A stretch of 64,000 bases of DNA from UBA7455 sp026713185 (GCA_963665785.1 OY762456.1:434001-498000), one strand, 5' to 3'; positions 1 to 8,943 are shown, counted from the first letter of the stretch. The notes: generated by a model from the letters alone, not told the origin. Numbers and translations: made by a program.

Positions 1-132
1 TCCCGGTTTGCCGCGGGCGCCGTTGACACGGACTTTTCCACCATCAATGGCTTCCTTTGCCTTGGATCGTGTTTTGAAAAAGCGCGCGGCCCACAGCCAT
101 TTATCGAGCCGGGTTCCGTTCATGCTGAGCAT
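1..132 (-). CDS. hslR: Hsp15 (S4-domain ribosome-associated heat-shock protein), 3' end cut by window edge
   Basis: Read on the minus strand this encodes the N-terminus of an Hsp15-like protein. The pattern RLDKWLWAARFFKTRS followed by KAKEAIDGGKVRVNG is the classic S4 RNA-binding start of HslR, which binds free 50S subunits carrying nascent chains. Only about 44 residues lie in the window. Two in-frame ATGs, three codons apart, could be the start (132 or 123), and neither has a clear Shine-Dalgarno sequence. It is divergent from cysQ. The S4 identity is secure from the motif; the start is uncertain. Confidence 0.8.
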   Translation of the reverse strand, partial: MLSMNGTRLDKWLWAARFFKTRSKAKEAIDGGKVRVNGARGKPG

Positions 133-333
133 TCGAAAATGTACAGTAACCGGATCAAGGCCATAACTTCGGTGGAATTCTGTTGTCTGCCAGGCAGAAT
201 TACATCCATATCGATTTTATCCAGACAAGAACCGGTCAATTAAAGCGCAAATAAGGTGGGTAAGTAAAACAAGCAAGTTGTTCCGGGTCCATGATTGGTG
301 TTCAATGAGCAATTGCTAATACGAGGATCGGCG

Positions 334-1170
334 ATGCTGGATATATTGCCCGGGATAATGGAAATCAGCCGAAATGCGGGCAACGCGATTCTCGATGTTT
401 ATGCAGAAGACAGTTTCGGCATTAAAATCAAGGACGATGATTCCCCGCTCACCCGTGCTGATTTGGCCTCACACAGGATTATTGTCAACAGTCTGGCTCA
501 GATGGCGCCGGAGATCCCTGTCTTGTCGGAAGAATCTGACCCCATCGATTTCTCAGAGAGGAAACACTGGCGGCAGTATTTCCTGGTGGACCCGCTGGAT
601 GGCACCAAAGAGTTCATTAATCGCAATGATGAATTCACTGTCAACATTGCATTGATAGAGAATGGGATTCCGGTTATGGGAGTTGTTTTTGTACCGGTGC
701 AGAATGTCCTGTATGCCGGAACCCAGCTGGGTAAGAGGTCGGCTTTTATTGAGAAACAGGGTCGACGCAGTCCCATTCGCGCCAGACAACTGGCAGGGCA
801 TTTGAAGGAAAACAGACCTGTGACTGTTGTCGCAAGCCGTCGACATGGTGTAACAGCCTTGTCTGAATTGATGAAACGTATGGAACAACACTTCCCTAAG
901 ATTGAGACTATCAACATGGGGAGTTCACTCAAGTTGTGCCTGATAGCGGAAGGTAAGGCGGACTTTTATCCACGCCTGGTGCCAACATCGGAATGGGATA
1001 CGGCTGCGGCACAGGCTATCGTCGAGGCGGCAGGTGGTGTGGTAATGGACGCAGGATTACATTCGCTGCGGTACAACAGCAAAGAGGACATCCTTAATCC
1101 GGATTTTTTTGTTGTGGGGGACCCTGACTACCCATGGGAAAGTATTCTGCATACAGGAAGTGGAACCTGA
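334..1170 (+). CDS. cysQ: 3'(2'),5'-bisphosphate nucleotidase CysQ
   Basis: Inositol-monophosphatase-fold phosphatase that hydrolyses 3'-phosphoadenosine 5'-phosphate (PAP) to AMP during sulfate assimilation. Visible motifs are the metal-binding SEES, then DPLDGTKEF near residues 86-94, and the C-terminal WDTAAAQAIVEAAGG. I place the start at the ATG at 334 (MLDILPG) rather than the in-frame codon at 295, because GAGG sits just upstream at about 322 and the homologous region begins there. That gives about 278 residues, a normal length. The gene stands alone between hslR (divergent) and rpoD. Confidence 0.92.
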   Translation: MLDILPGIMEISRNAGNAILDVYAEDSFGIKIKDDDSPLTRADLASHRIIVNSLAQMAPEIPVLSEESDPIDFSERKHWRQYFLVDPLDGTKEFINRNDEFTVNIALIENGIPVMGVVFVPVQNVLYAGTQLGKRSAFIEKQGRRSPIRARQLAGHLKENRPVTVVASRRHGVTALSELMKRMEQHFPKIETINMGSSLKLCLIAEGKADFYPRLVPTSEWDTAAAQAIVEAAGGVVMDAGLHSLRYNSKEDILNPDFFVVGDPDYPWESILHTGSGT

Positions 1171-1186
1171 TTAACTAGTGTGTTCG

Positions 1187-1331
1187 CAGATGGCTTTGGG
1201 GCATTCATTTGCACCAGCGTCTGCGCGTCCCTCCCGGATTCCCGAGCTTCCCCCGCATGCCTGTAGTCATGCTCCTCCAGCTCGGCGCTCCGACATTATG
1301 CTGGTGCAAATGAACACCCCAAAGCCATCTG
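1187..1331. repeat. Nested inverted-repeat element (MITE-like or structured RNA)
   Basis: Two 32-nt arms, 1187-1218 (CAGATGGCTTTGGGGC...) and 1300-1331, are reverse complements apart from two adjacent mismatches. Inside the loop are further complementary pairs (CCGAGC with GCTCGG, GCATG with CATGC), so the whole 145 nt can fold as nested hairpins. There is no T-run after the right arm, so it does not look like a simple terminator for cysQ. A short minus-strand frame through it appears to be chance. No second copy was noticed in the window. Confidence 0.6.
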
Positions 1332-1993
1332 CTGTATGTCGGGAATAGTGTGTGTTTGATAGCATCGTATGGGGTGGCTGCCCCGAAACCTGGGTTTGGA
1401 AACAATTTGTTTGATGAGAGGTAGTTTGGGGGGGTTGGTCTCAGCTAGCCAAGCTGTACGCGCATCCTTCCTGCCGAGGAGAATACAAACTGTTCATACA
1501 GCCTAGGCTAGCGAGGTTGATAAATATAGCCGCTGCTGAAAGCAATTTAAAGACATCAATAATGGAGATATCTGTGATGTTTATTCCTTGACATTTAGGA
1601 ATTGAATCTAAGATTTTGAATTAGAAAAGGAAAATATAATCGAGGATTTTGGTCGTATTTAAAAAAAATTTTCTTGGTCATTCATCGGGAGCCTTCAGTG
1701 GGCCAAAAAAATTCGTCCTGCCACTGTCGCGGAGCAAACAGGCTGGCTTATCGGCACAAAATTTTTATTTTAAAAATAATGTTGGACAATTCGAGAATTT
1801 GAAATGATAATTTCCAATCGTAGGATAGTTGCGTCCGTAAAACCCTTCAGTGGTAGCATTGGAACCTTCAATGACCGTAGATGACGTACAAAGATTTATC
1901 CAATTCATCTTTAACTTTCGGCATTTGGCCCTATAAGTGCATTAATGACGTCTTGTACGTTATGCGGACAAGAACCAACGGAGCCCTTGGATT
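1332..1993. other. Gene-free AT-rich interval upstream of rpoD
   Basis: No credible coding region is seen. It contains a weak inverted repeat (GCTAGCCAAGCTGT near 1446 against ACAGCCTAGGCTAGC near 1498), and from about 1550 it becomes strongly AT-rich. The rpoD promoter is presumably here but I cannot place -35/-10 boxes with confidence. In many gammaproteobacteria dnaG precedes rpoD; it is absent here. Confidence 0.5.
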
Positions 1994-3916
1994 ATGACGA
2001 ATGATGACAACGAAGGAGACTTTTATTCTATTCTGGAAGATGAATCTCTGGATGAAACGTCTGAAGACCTGGAAACATTTGAGGTCCTTTCCAATATTGT
2101 CCTTCCAGGCAACGATGATGATGATTCGGAAATAGATGAATCCAAACTCAAAGCCCTGGTTGAAAAACTCAAGGATCAGGGATACCTGACGTACGATCAA
2201 TTATCAGACATGCTGCCCGCAAACATCGAAGAGTCCGATGACTTTGAGAACATCGTGCAAAAGTTCGAAGAGGTGGGTATTACCGTCTACGAAGTGGTCC
2301 CTGAAGACGCCGGGATTAAGGACGATGCTGAGAATCAGATTCCCATAGATCAGGCGATACCCATTGATCCTGTGGTGGGTAAGAACATGGACCCGGTTCG
2401 CATGTACATGCGGGAAATGGGTACTGTCCCCCTGCTTACCAGAAAGGGCGAGATTGAAATTGCAAGGCGAATCGAGGAAGGGATTCGTGAAACCATGGCA
2501 GTTCTGGCCCGCTATCCAGGCACCGTAGAGCACATACTTGATGCCTACGAACAGGTTTTGGACGAGGGCAAGGAAGACGTTACATCGATTATCAGCGGAT
2601 TCCTCGATCCGGGAGATTTAATTCCCGACATGTCACAACTGGCCAAAGCCAAGTCAACCGGCAACTACAAGGCCGAGAATGAGGAAGATAAGAAGAAAGC
2701 CAGGGAACCGGATCTGGCATTAGCTCACAAGCGATTCAAGGCCATACAGAAGGCTCAACAAAAAGTTGACAAGCAGATTGCCAGGTACGGTCGCCGGGAC
2801 CACAGAACCAGAAAGGCGTTGGACCAACTGGGTGATGCATTCGGTTTACTCAAACTGGTGCCGGCTCAAATGGACGCTATTCTTGAGTTATTCCGATCGG
2901 ATATAAAGCTGATCCGTGATCAGGAAAAACTGATCAGGGATCTCTGCATCAACAAGGCAAAGATGCCAAAGGAAGATTTCATCAAAAGTTTCACCTCAAA
3001 TGAGACCAATGTTGAATGGATTGATCAGTTGCTTGAACAAGACGAAGAATATACCAGTCGTCTAAAACGATATCGTGTATCAATGCGGCTTGGCATCAAG
3101 ACAATCAAAAGGATAGCAGACAATTCCGGAATTGATGTCGATGAGATCAAGGAAATCAACCGGCATTTATTTGTGGCCATCGAGAAAACCCGCAAGGCGA
3201 AGAAGGATATGATCGAAGCCAATCTCCGCCTCGTAATCTCCATTGCCAAAAAATACACCAATCGTGGATTGAACTTTCTGGATCTTATTCAGGAGGGAAA
3301 CATTGGATTGATGAAGGCAGTTGACAAATTCGAATACCGGCGTGGCTTCAAGTTTTCCACCTATGCAACCTGGTGGATTCGTCAGGCGATTACACGATCC
3401 ATTTCGGATTTAGCGAGGACTATCCGCATCCCGGTGCATATGATGGAGACCGTCAATAAACTGAATCGACTCACGCGGCAGTTGAACCAGGAACTGGGAC
3501 GTGCGCCAACCATTGAGGAACTCAGCCTTAAAATGGATCTGCCGGAAGACAAGGTACTAAAAGCCCTGGATGTCGCCAAGCAGCCGATCTCCCTGGAAAC
3601 ACCTGTAGGCGATGACGATAATTCCACCATGTGGAATCTGGTAAGTGATACCTCAGAAGAATCGCCGGTGGACCATGTCACGGATGAAGGCCTGAAAAAA
3701 ACAACTGTCAATGTACTTGAAGCTCTGACTGAACGTGAAGCCAAAGTACTGCGTATGCGATTTGGTATTGGCATGAATACTGACCACACCCTTGAAGAAG
3801 TAGGCAGACAGTTTTCTGTTACCCGTGAACGCATTCGACAGATTGAAGCAAAGGCCTTGCGTAAACTGCGTCATCCTGCCCGCTCCCGGCAACTGAGAAG
3901 TTTTATCGATATGTAG
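1994..3916 (+). CDS. rpoD: RNA polymerase primary sigma factor RpoD (sigma-70)
   Basis: Housekeeping sigma factor that directs core polymerase to -10/-35 promoters. At 640 residues it is slightly longer than the E. coli protein (613). Region 1.1 (KALVEKLKDQGYLTYDQL) begins only at about residue 52, after an acidic N-terminal extension rich in Asp/Glu. Region 1.2 shows DPVRMYMREMGTVPLLTR. Region 2 shows NLRLVISIAKKYTNRGLNFL and the YATWWIRQAI -10 recognition and melting segment. Region 4 shows EEVGRQFSVTRERIRQIEAK, the -35 recognition helix. The C-terminus is complete. It converges on the acyl-CoA dehydrogenase gene that ends 6 nt away. Confidence 0.97.
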   Translation: MTNDDNEGDFYSILEDESLDETSEDLETFEVLSNIVLPGNDDDDSEIDESKLKALVEKLKDQGYLTYDQLSDMLPANIEESDDFENIVQKFEEVGITVYEVVPEDAGIKDDAENQIPIDQAIPIDPVVGKNMDPVRMYMREMGTVPLLTRKGEIEIARRIEEGIRETMAVLARYPGTVEHILDAYEQVLDEGKEDVTSIISGFLDPGDLIPDMSQLAKAKSTGNYKAENEEDKKKAREPDLALAHKRFKAIQKAQQKVDKQIARYGRRDHRTRKALDQLGDAFGLLKLVPAQMDAILELFRSDIKLIRDQEKLIRDLCINKAKMPKEDFIKSFTSNETNVEWIDQLLEQDEEYTSRLKRYRVSMRLGIKTIKRIADNSGIDVDEIKEINRHLFVAIEKTRKAKKDMIEANLRLVISIAKKYTNRGLNFLDLIQEGNIGLMKAVDKFEYRRGFKFSTYATWWIRQAITRSISDLARTIRIPVHMMETVNKLNRLTRQLNQELGRAPTIEELSLKMDLPEDKVLKALDVAKQPISLETPVGDDDNSTMWNLVSDTSEESPVDHVTDEGLKKTTVNVLEALTEREAKVLRMRFGIGMNTDHTLEEVGRQFSVTRERIRQIEAKALRKLRHPARSRQLRSFIDM

Positions 3917-3922
3917 GACCGG

Positions 3923-5125
3923 TTAGTCCGGTAATCCCAACACGCGTTTGGCAATTATATTCAACTGAACTTCATTCGAACCGCCGGCAATTGAGCTCGC
4001 TTTGGAAAAGAGCCACATTCGAGTGAGTTCCTGTTCCTCTTTCGAGAACGTATCGTCTTCCCATCCCAGGGCCTGGGTGCCCGCAGCTTGCAACTGGATC
4101 TCCTGGAGAGATTTTCTGATTTCGGCAACATAATATTTGAAAATTGAAGTAGCGGCGCCGGGTGTACCGCCTTCCGATTCTTCTACGGTTCTCTGTTGCG
4201 TCAGGGAGAGTGAACGGGCATTCATACGATTGGTGAGAATGGAGTCCCGGAGTTGTGGGTCTGACAGTTTGCCGTCAGTCTTTCCAAGATAACCGGCCGC
4301 GACTGCAGGCAGACTTTTACTGGTCTGCATACCGGCATTACGATTTGCCGCGGCGGTAGCGAGCGTGTGAATACCCGATCTCTCATGCTGAAGCAACCGT
4401 TTGGCAACTGTCCATCCCCGGTTTTGCTGGTGCACCAGGTCCACTTTGGGTACAACGACATCGTCGAAGAATGTTTCACAAAAATGGGATGCTCCGCTGA
4501 TCAGTCGTATCGGTCTGACCGTCACACCCTCTGAGTCCATGGAGAACAACAGAAAGCTGATACCCTCGTGTTTCGGTGCCCGCGGATCGGTACGTACCAG
4601 ACAGAAAATCCAGTCTGCATAATGCGCGAGGGAGGTCCAGATCTTCTGGCCGTTGATGAGGAAGTTATCACCCTGATCTTCGGCCCTGGTCTGCAGGCTG
4701 GCAAGGTCCGAACCTGAGCCCGGTTCACTGTATCCCTGGCACCAGCGAATCTCGCCACTCGCGATCTTTGGCAGATGCCTTGCTTTCTGATCGTCGTTAC
4801 CGAATTCCAGCAGTGTCGGTCCAATCATTGAAATGCCCATCCCGGCAAGGGGTTCCCGTGCGTTAATACGGGCCATTTCCTGCAGCAGCACGACATAGTG
4901 GTCCATATCCAGCCCGGCGCCACCATATTCCACGGGCCAATTGGGTACAGTCCAGCCTTTCTCAGCCATTAAATCGAGCCAAATGTAAGAATCAGGATTG
5001 GAACTGCGCATTTTGGACCCGCCGTTGACTTCCTCCCCCGGCGCCATGGGAGTACGCATACTGGCCGGACAGTTCTCTTCCAGCCAGGCTCTTGTTTCTA
5101 TCCTGAATTCCTGAAGTTCAGCCAT
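3923..5125 (-). CDS. Acyl-CoA dehydrogenase family protein
   Basis: FAD-dependent acyl-CoA dehydrogenase of 400 residues. N-, middle- and C-terminal domains are recognisable: WPVEYGGAGLD (N-domain), QGYSEPGSGSDLASLQTRAE (flavin and substrate loop), LINGQKIWTS in the middle domain, and ASSIAGGSNEVQLNIIAKRV at the end. It resembles the bacterial FadE-like group used for fatty-acid, sterol or aromatic side chains; the exact substrate cannot be told. The last codons pair with the 3' flank of rpoD in a small hairpin (ACCGG/CCGGT) that may help separate the convergent transcripts. Confidence 0.9.
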   Translation of the reverse strand: MAELQEFRIETRAWLEENCPASMRTPMAPGEEVNGGSKMRSSNPDSYIWLDLMAEKGWTVPNWPVEYGGAGLDMDHYVVLLQEMARINAREPLAGMGISMIGPTLLEFGNDDQKARHLPKIASGEIRWCQGYSEPGSGSDLASLQTRAEDQGDNFLINGQKIWTSLAHYADWIFCLVRTDPRAPKHEGISFLLFSMDSEGVTVRPIRLISGASHFCETFFDDVVVPKVDLVHQQNRGWTVAKRLLQHERSGIHTLATAAANRNAGMQTSKSLPAVAAGYLGKTDGKLSDPQLRDSILTNRMNARSLSLTQQRTVEESEGGTPGAATSIFKYYVAEIRKSLQEIQLQAAGTQALGWEDDTFSKEEQELTRMWLFSKASSIAGGSNEVQLNIIAKRVLGLPD

Positions 5126-5488
5126 TATTTCAACTCCTGATCCTGGGGCAGGTGAGAATGGGATTCTGGTGAAGTGCCAGAGTAAAAATTATTCACCCAA
5201 GGTGATTCTCTAAACGGTTGGTAGTCAATATTTTTTATCAACTTATTCTATAGCATTGACGGCAGGAAATTTCACTCTGGCACTCTACTCCGACCCCATT
5301 TGGTTTTCAAACGGAGGCTAACCAATATTAATTATCGACTTATCCTGAAGCACCGACGGTTGAAAATTTTATTCTGGCACTTTGTTTTGATCCTGATTCA
5401 TTGATTGGATTCTTTTACTCCGGCACTTTACTCCGACCCCATTGCTCGTGTTAGATTGCACCAAGAGTAATGCGGACCGGGAGAAAGT
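5126..5488. repeat. Cluster of a CTGGCACT / CTCCGACCCCATT motif in a divergent intergenic region
   Basis: No gene. A motif occurs several times: 5274-5300 and 5417-5443 are 27-nt near-copies (ACTCyGGCACTyTACTCCG then ACCCCATT), a third partial copy (TTCTGGCACTTTG) lies near 5370, and an inverted one (GTGCCAGAGTAAAA) near 5174. The motif resembles GGGGTCGGAGTAAAGTGCC-type ends near REP-associated Y1 transposases, which is from memory and therefore inference. Promoters for the divergent dehydrogenase genes should also be here. Confidence 0.5.
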
Positions 5489-6601
5489 ATGAATTTCGAG
5501 TTTTCAGAGGATCAGAATTTGCTGCGAGAGCAGGCAAAAGGATTCCTCAGTGATAACTGTTCAACAAAGGTAGTACGAAAGATTCTCGAAGGGGATGAAT
5601 CTTTTGACCAGGATCTGTGGCGTCAGATCGTTGAAATGGGATGGACCGCCGCGGTGATTCCAGAAGAATTCGATGGTCTGGGTTTGAGTTATCTTGAGCT
5701 TTCGGTGATCGCGGAGGAACTTGGACGGGTGTATGCACCGGTTCCCTTCTCTTCTTCTGTCTATCTTGCCACAGAGTCGCTGCTGGCAGCCGGCAGTAAT
5801 GAACAGAAAAACAATTGGTTGCCAAAGTTGGCAAATGGTTCCATCATCGGTTGTTTTGCCGCTGCTGAAGGCAGTGGACAGATCAGCCCATCGACAATCA
5901 GTACGACAGTCCAGAATGGTGTAATCTCCGGCGTCAAGATACCGGTTGCTGATGGTGACGTCGCGGACTTTGCCATTGTTATAGCCAGGGATGACAAAGG
6001 GGTTTCCGCATACCTGGTGAGCCTCACCGGGAGTGGTGTTAGCAGGCAGACTGTTGAGACTCTGGACCCGACAAGATCACACGCCAGAATAGACTTCTCG
6101 GAAGCCAGCGCGGAACTGCTGGGAGAAGCAGGACAAGGCTGGGCTCTTTTGGATAAAGTCTATAACCGGGCGGCAATTCTCTTTGCCTGGGAACAGCTGG
6201 GTTGTGCAGATGCGGCTTTGGAAATGGCCAGAGAATATTCCATGGGAAGGTTTGCCTTTGGTCGACCGATTGCATCCTATCAGGCCATCAAGCACAAACT
6301 CGTGAATATCTACGTAAAAAATTCACTGGCGAGATCAAATTGTTATTACGGATCATGGGCTTTGTCGACCGATGCCCCGGAATTGCCGATTGCGGCGGCG
6401 GCGGCCAGGGTTGCCGCCATTCAGGCTGGCTACCTGGCTTCCAAGGAAAACATCCAGACCCACGGTGGTATGGGTTTCACCTGGGAGTTTGATTGCCAGT
6501 TACCCTATCGACGGTCCAAACTGATGTCGATCAACATTGGCAGTGAAGCGGTCTGGCAGGAGAAACTGATTTCTGCCATCGAATCAGAACGCGCGGCTTA
6601 A
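5489..6601 (+). CDS. Acyl-CoA dehydrogenase family protein (possible non-catalytic or partner subunit)
   Basis: A 370-residue acyl-CoA dehydrogenase homologue: N-domain DQNLLREQAKGFL, PEEFDGLGLSYLEL, AWEQLGCADAALEMAREY, a GRPIASYQAIKH segment and the C-terminal THGGMGFTWEFDCQLPYRR. The usual SEPxxGSD-type loop is replaced by AAEGSGQISPS, and the middle domain is short. The next dehydrogenase follows after 10 nt on the same strand. Such tandem unequal pairs are known to form heteromeric alpha2beta2 enzymes in sterol and side-chain degradation (actinobacterial FadE pairs), so this may be one subunit of a heteromer. The substrate is unknown. A GGGAGA element precedes the ATG. Confidence 0.88.
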   Translation: MNFEFSEDQNLLREQAKGFLSDNCSTKVVRKILEGDESFDQDLWRQIVEMGWTAAVIPEEFDGLGLSYLELSVIAEELGRVYAPVPFSSSVYLATESLLAAGSNEQKNNWLPKLANGSIIGCFAAAEGSGQISPSTISTTVQNGVISGVKIPVADGDVADFAIVIARDDKGVSAYLVSLTGSGVSRQTVETLDPTRSHARIDFSEASAELLGEAGQGWALLDKVYNRAAILFAWEQLGCADAALEMAREYSMGRFAFGRPIASYQAIKHKLVNIYVKNSLARSNCYYGSWALSTDAPELPIAAAAARVAAIQAGYLASKENIQTHGGMGFTWEFDCQLPYRRSKLMSINIGSEAVWQEKLISAIESERAA

Positions 6602-6611
6602 GGAGCAGATC

Positions 6612-7820
6612 ATGGATTTTAATGACACACCGGAAGAAGCAAAATTTCGGCAGGAAGCACAGCAATGGCTTGCAGCCAATATACCCGATAAAAAAGAACT
6701 TGCAGGTCTGGACACCATCGCAGCTGCAAAGCTCTGGCAAAAGCGCAAGTATGATGCGGGGTGGGCCTGCATCACCTGGCCGGAGGCTCATGGTGGACGA
6801 GGCGCCTCTCCGATTGAGAAAGTTATCTGGGACCAGGAAGAAGGTAAATACAATATCACGGAAGATGTTTTCTCCATTGGTCACGGGATGTGTGCACCCA
6901 CAATGATGGCCTGGGCTACTGAGGAACAGAATAGTAAATACCTGCCCAGGTTGGCGAGCGGAGAGGATATCTGGTGCCAGTTGTTCAGTGAACCCGCAGG
7001 TGGTTCCGATTTGGCAGCCCTGCGTACCAGAGCAGAAAAAGATGGAGATGAATGGGTGATTAACGGGCAAAAAATCTGGACCACCGGCGCCCATTATTCC
7101 GATTATGCGATCCTCGTTTTACGTACAGACCCGACAGTACCGAAGCACCAGGGATTGACTTATTTTTTCATCGATATGAAGTCACCCGGTATCGAAGTCA
7201 AACCCATCCGTCAAATTTCCGGTGGTGCAAATTTCAACGAAGTGTACTTAACCGATGTCAGAGTTTCTGACAGTCAGAGGCTGGGGGCAGTCGGTCAGGG
7301 TTGGCAGGTAGCGATTACCACCTTGATGAATGAACGTGCTTCCATAGGCAGCGGCGGGGGCGGCGTCAACTTTGATAGAGTGTTTGAACTGGCCAGAAAG
7401 GTTAACATCGGCGATAAACCCGCCCTGGAAGACAGTGGTGTTCGCCGTAAACTGGCAGACTGGTATATCCAGGAGGCAGGACTGAAGTATAACGGTTATC
7501 GTTCCTTAAGCGCCCTGTCCAGAGGTGAAACACCAGGGCCGGAAAGTTCCATTGGTAAACTGGTGGGGGCGCCGAAACTGCAGGACATGTCGTCTTTTGC
7601 TCTGGACCTGCTGGATTCGAGCGGCGCCATCCTGGACCAAGAATTCTCTGAAGAAGCCGGGAAATATCAGAACGCTTTTTTGAATTCTCCGGGACTCCGT
7701 ATCGCGGGCGGTACGGATGAAATCATGGCTAACATCATTGCCGAGCGCGTATTGGGTATGCCCCAGGATGTCAGGGTTGACAAGGGTATTCCCTTTAACG
7801 AGATACCGACTTCGGGATAA
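6612..7820 (+). CDS. Acyl-CoA dehydrogenase family protein
   Basis: A 402-residue FAD acyl-CoA dehydrogenase with canonical segments: WPEAHGGRGASP, CQLFSEPAGGSDLAALRTRA, VINGQKIWTTGAHYSDYAIL, GLTYFFIDMKSPGIEVKPIR, and LRIAGGTDEIMANIIAERVL. It follows the preceding dehydrogenase by 10 nt with AAGGAG just upstream of its ATG, so the two are co-transcribed. It is likely the catalytically competent partner. It ends at 7820 and is followed by about 120 nt before the first 19-bp tRNA-Leu-derived repeat. Confidence 0.92.
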   Translation: MDFNDTPEEAKFRQEAQQWLAANIPDKKELAGLDTIAAAKLWQKRKYDAGWACITWPEAHGGRGASPIEKVIWDQEEGKYNITEDVFSIGHGMCAPTMMAWATEEQNSKYLPRLASGEDIWCQLFSEPAGGSDLAALRTRAEKDGDEWVINGQKIWTTGAHYSDYAILVLRTDPTVPKHQGLTYFFIDMKSPGIEVKPIRQISGGANFNEVYLTDVRVSDSQRLGAVGQGWQVAITTLMNERASIGSGGGGVNFDRVFELARKVNIGDKPALEDSGVRRKLADWYIQEAGLKYNGYRSLSALSRGETPGPESSIGKLVGAPKLQDMSSFALDLLDSSGAILDQEFSEEAGKYQNAFLNSPGLRIAGGTDEIMANIIAERVLGMPQDVRVDKGIPFNEIPTSG

Positions 7821-8120
7821 CCTCCGGGACCAGGGGGTTACAACGCATTTAAGTGGCATGCTTATAAGAAAGATAACTGCGGCGCAATACATGATGCGTT
7901 TGAAGCAGGTATTCCTACCGGTCTTTCGATGTATTTTAAAAATCAGAAATGGTGCCGAAAGCCGGAATCGTAAATTCTTATAACTTATTGTTATTATGGG
8001 GTTTTAGTATTTCTTCATACCAATCTACCAACGATTTGTACAATAAAAAATCGCTCGTTGCTATCCTGAACATAGGGGTATTGCTGAAGTGGAAAAATCG
8101 AGACTTTGGGGCAGATTTAG
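7821..8120. other. Intergenic region between dehydrogenase gene and VapC gene
   Basis: Apart from the 19-bp repeat at 7941-7959, I see no gene. Short plus-strand frames across it have no family-like sequence. The region after 7960 is AT-rich, unlike the dehydrogenase genes before it. Confidence 0.4.
7941..7959. repeat. attL-like direct repeat of the tRNA-Leu 3' end
   Basis: The 19 nt AATCAGAAATGGTGCCGAA here recur exactly at 8925-8943, where they overlap the CCA end and acceptor stem of tRNA-Leu. The flanks on both sides differ. This is the footprint left by integration into a tRNA 3' end. No integrase lies between the copies. Confidence 0.7.
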
Positions 8121-8507
8121 TTACCAAAGACGTCTAACGCCGAATTGGTCGAATACTAGATCTACTGAAACGATAGCAAGATCGTGCGCCAATGCCTGTG
8201 CGGCAAGCATGCGATCGAACGGGTCGCGGTGTACTCTGGGCAATCTTCCGGCATACTCCGCATCAGCAACGCTGATGGCAAGTTCAGTGAATTCCTGACT
8301 GGCTATATGGCCCTTCACATCGAGCGCCACGGCTTTGCTATCAGCAAGCTTGCCAATCCGGAATTTGGTCGTGATTTCCCAAGCAGTGGCCGCGCTGACC
8401 AGAATGTCATTGGACGTATCCGCGATGGCTCCGCGTGCAGCTTTCGAAAGCCGCCCGCTATCTGATATCCACCAGAGAAATGCGTGGGTGTCCAGTAAGA
8501 ATGGCAA
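8121..8507 (-). CDS. vapC: PIN-domain ribonuclease toxin (VapC family)
   Basis: Type II toxin with a PIN nuclease fold. Acidic motifs are visible: LLDTHAFLWW near the N-terminus, VSAATAWEIT with the conserved Glu, and HRDPFDRMLAAQA near the C-terminus. I start it at the TTG at 8507: it lies 1 nt after the antitoxin stop with GGAAGG upstream, and gives a normal 128-residue VapC. The ATG at 8537 would overlap the antitoxin by 29 nt and lacks a Shine-Dalgarno sequence. VapC-type toxins cleave tRNA or rRNA and are neutralised by the upstream partner. Confidence 0.88.
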   Translation of the reverse strand: MPFLLDTHAFLWWISDSGRLSKAARGAIADTSNDILVSAATAWEITTKFRIGKLADSKAVALDVKGHIASQEFTELAISVADAEYAGRLPRVHRDPFDRMLAAQALAHDLAIVSVDLVFDQFGVRRLW

Positions 8508-8508
8508 T

Positions 8509-8742
8509 TTATCGGCCTTCCCATTCGGCAAGTTCATCTTCAGAAAGAGGGTCAAAAAAGTTGTCGGGAAAGGCAATCTTTCCTTTCAGGACGTCGGGCT
8601 GGCGCGCGCCTTTGGGCTTGCAGGCAACGAGGCGCACAACAGGCTCACCGCGACGCGCAATAACCACATCCTCACCTGCTTCCGCGCGGGCAAGTAATCG
8701 GGAAAGCTGGGTCTTGGCCTGATGAACATTGACAGTGTACAT
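8509..8742 (-). CDS. Phd/YefM-family antitoxin
   Basis: A 77-residue antitoxin that should bind both the adjacent VapC and its own promoter. The N-terminal MYTVNVHQAKTQLSRLL and the AEAGEDVVIARRGEPVVRL segment are typical of the Phd/YefM DNA-binding domain; the C-terminus (LKGKIAFPDNFFDP) is the toxin-wrapping tail. I chose the ATG at 8742 over the one at 8757 because GAGG sits about 9 nt upstream. It is translationally linked to the toxin. The pair forms the whole coding content of the islet between the 19-bp repeats. Confidence 0.88.
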   Translation of the reverse strand: MYTVNVHQAKTQLSRLLARAEAGEDVVIARRGEPVVRLVACKPKGARQPDVLKGKIAFPDNFFDPLSEDELAEWEGR

Positions 8743-8767
8743 GTGTGCTCGCCTCATTCCACCTACT

Positions 8768-8785
8768 TAGCTAGTAATATAGCTA
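8768..8785. promoter_or_regulatory. Candidate TA autoregulatory operator
   Basis: Two TAGCTA palindromes separated by six bases (TAGCTA-gtaata-TAGCTA) lie 26 nt upstream of the antitoxin ATG in an AT-rich stretch. Phd/YefM antitoxins bind short palindromes in their own promoters, so this is a good operator candidate. Binding is inference. Confidence 0.5.
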
Positions 8786-8924
8786 GGTTATTGCAGATTA
8801 TCAAGTCGCGGAGCAAAGATTGTTAAGAGCACGTTAATTGTCCGGTTTTAAAATACGGTATTTCAATCGATTTGGAGTATCTGATGAGACCGGCAAAATT
8901 ATTCCTGGTATCGGCGTGAAGATC

Positions 8925-8943
8925 AATCAGAAATGGTGCCGAA
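8925..8943. repeat. attR-like direct repeat overlapping tRNA-Leu 3' end
   Basis: Exact second copy of the 19 nt found at 7941-7959. It begins 9 nt outside the tRNA and covers CCA plus the last acceptor-stem bases. It supports the view that the TA islet arrived or was trimmed by tRNA-targeted recombination. Confidence 0.7.

Noticed and set aside
1205..1405. Minus-strand frame over the nested inverted repeat
   Set aside because: Its sequence follows the hairpin and has no ribosome-binding site or family similarity.
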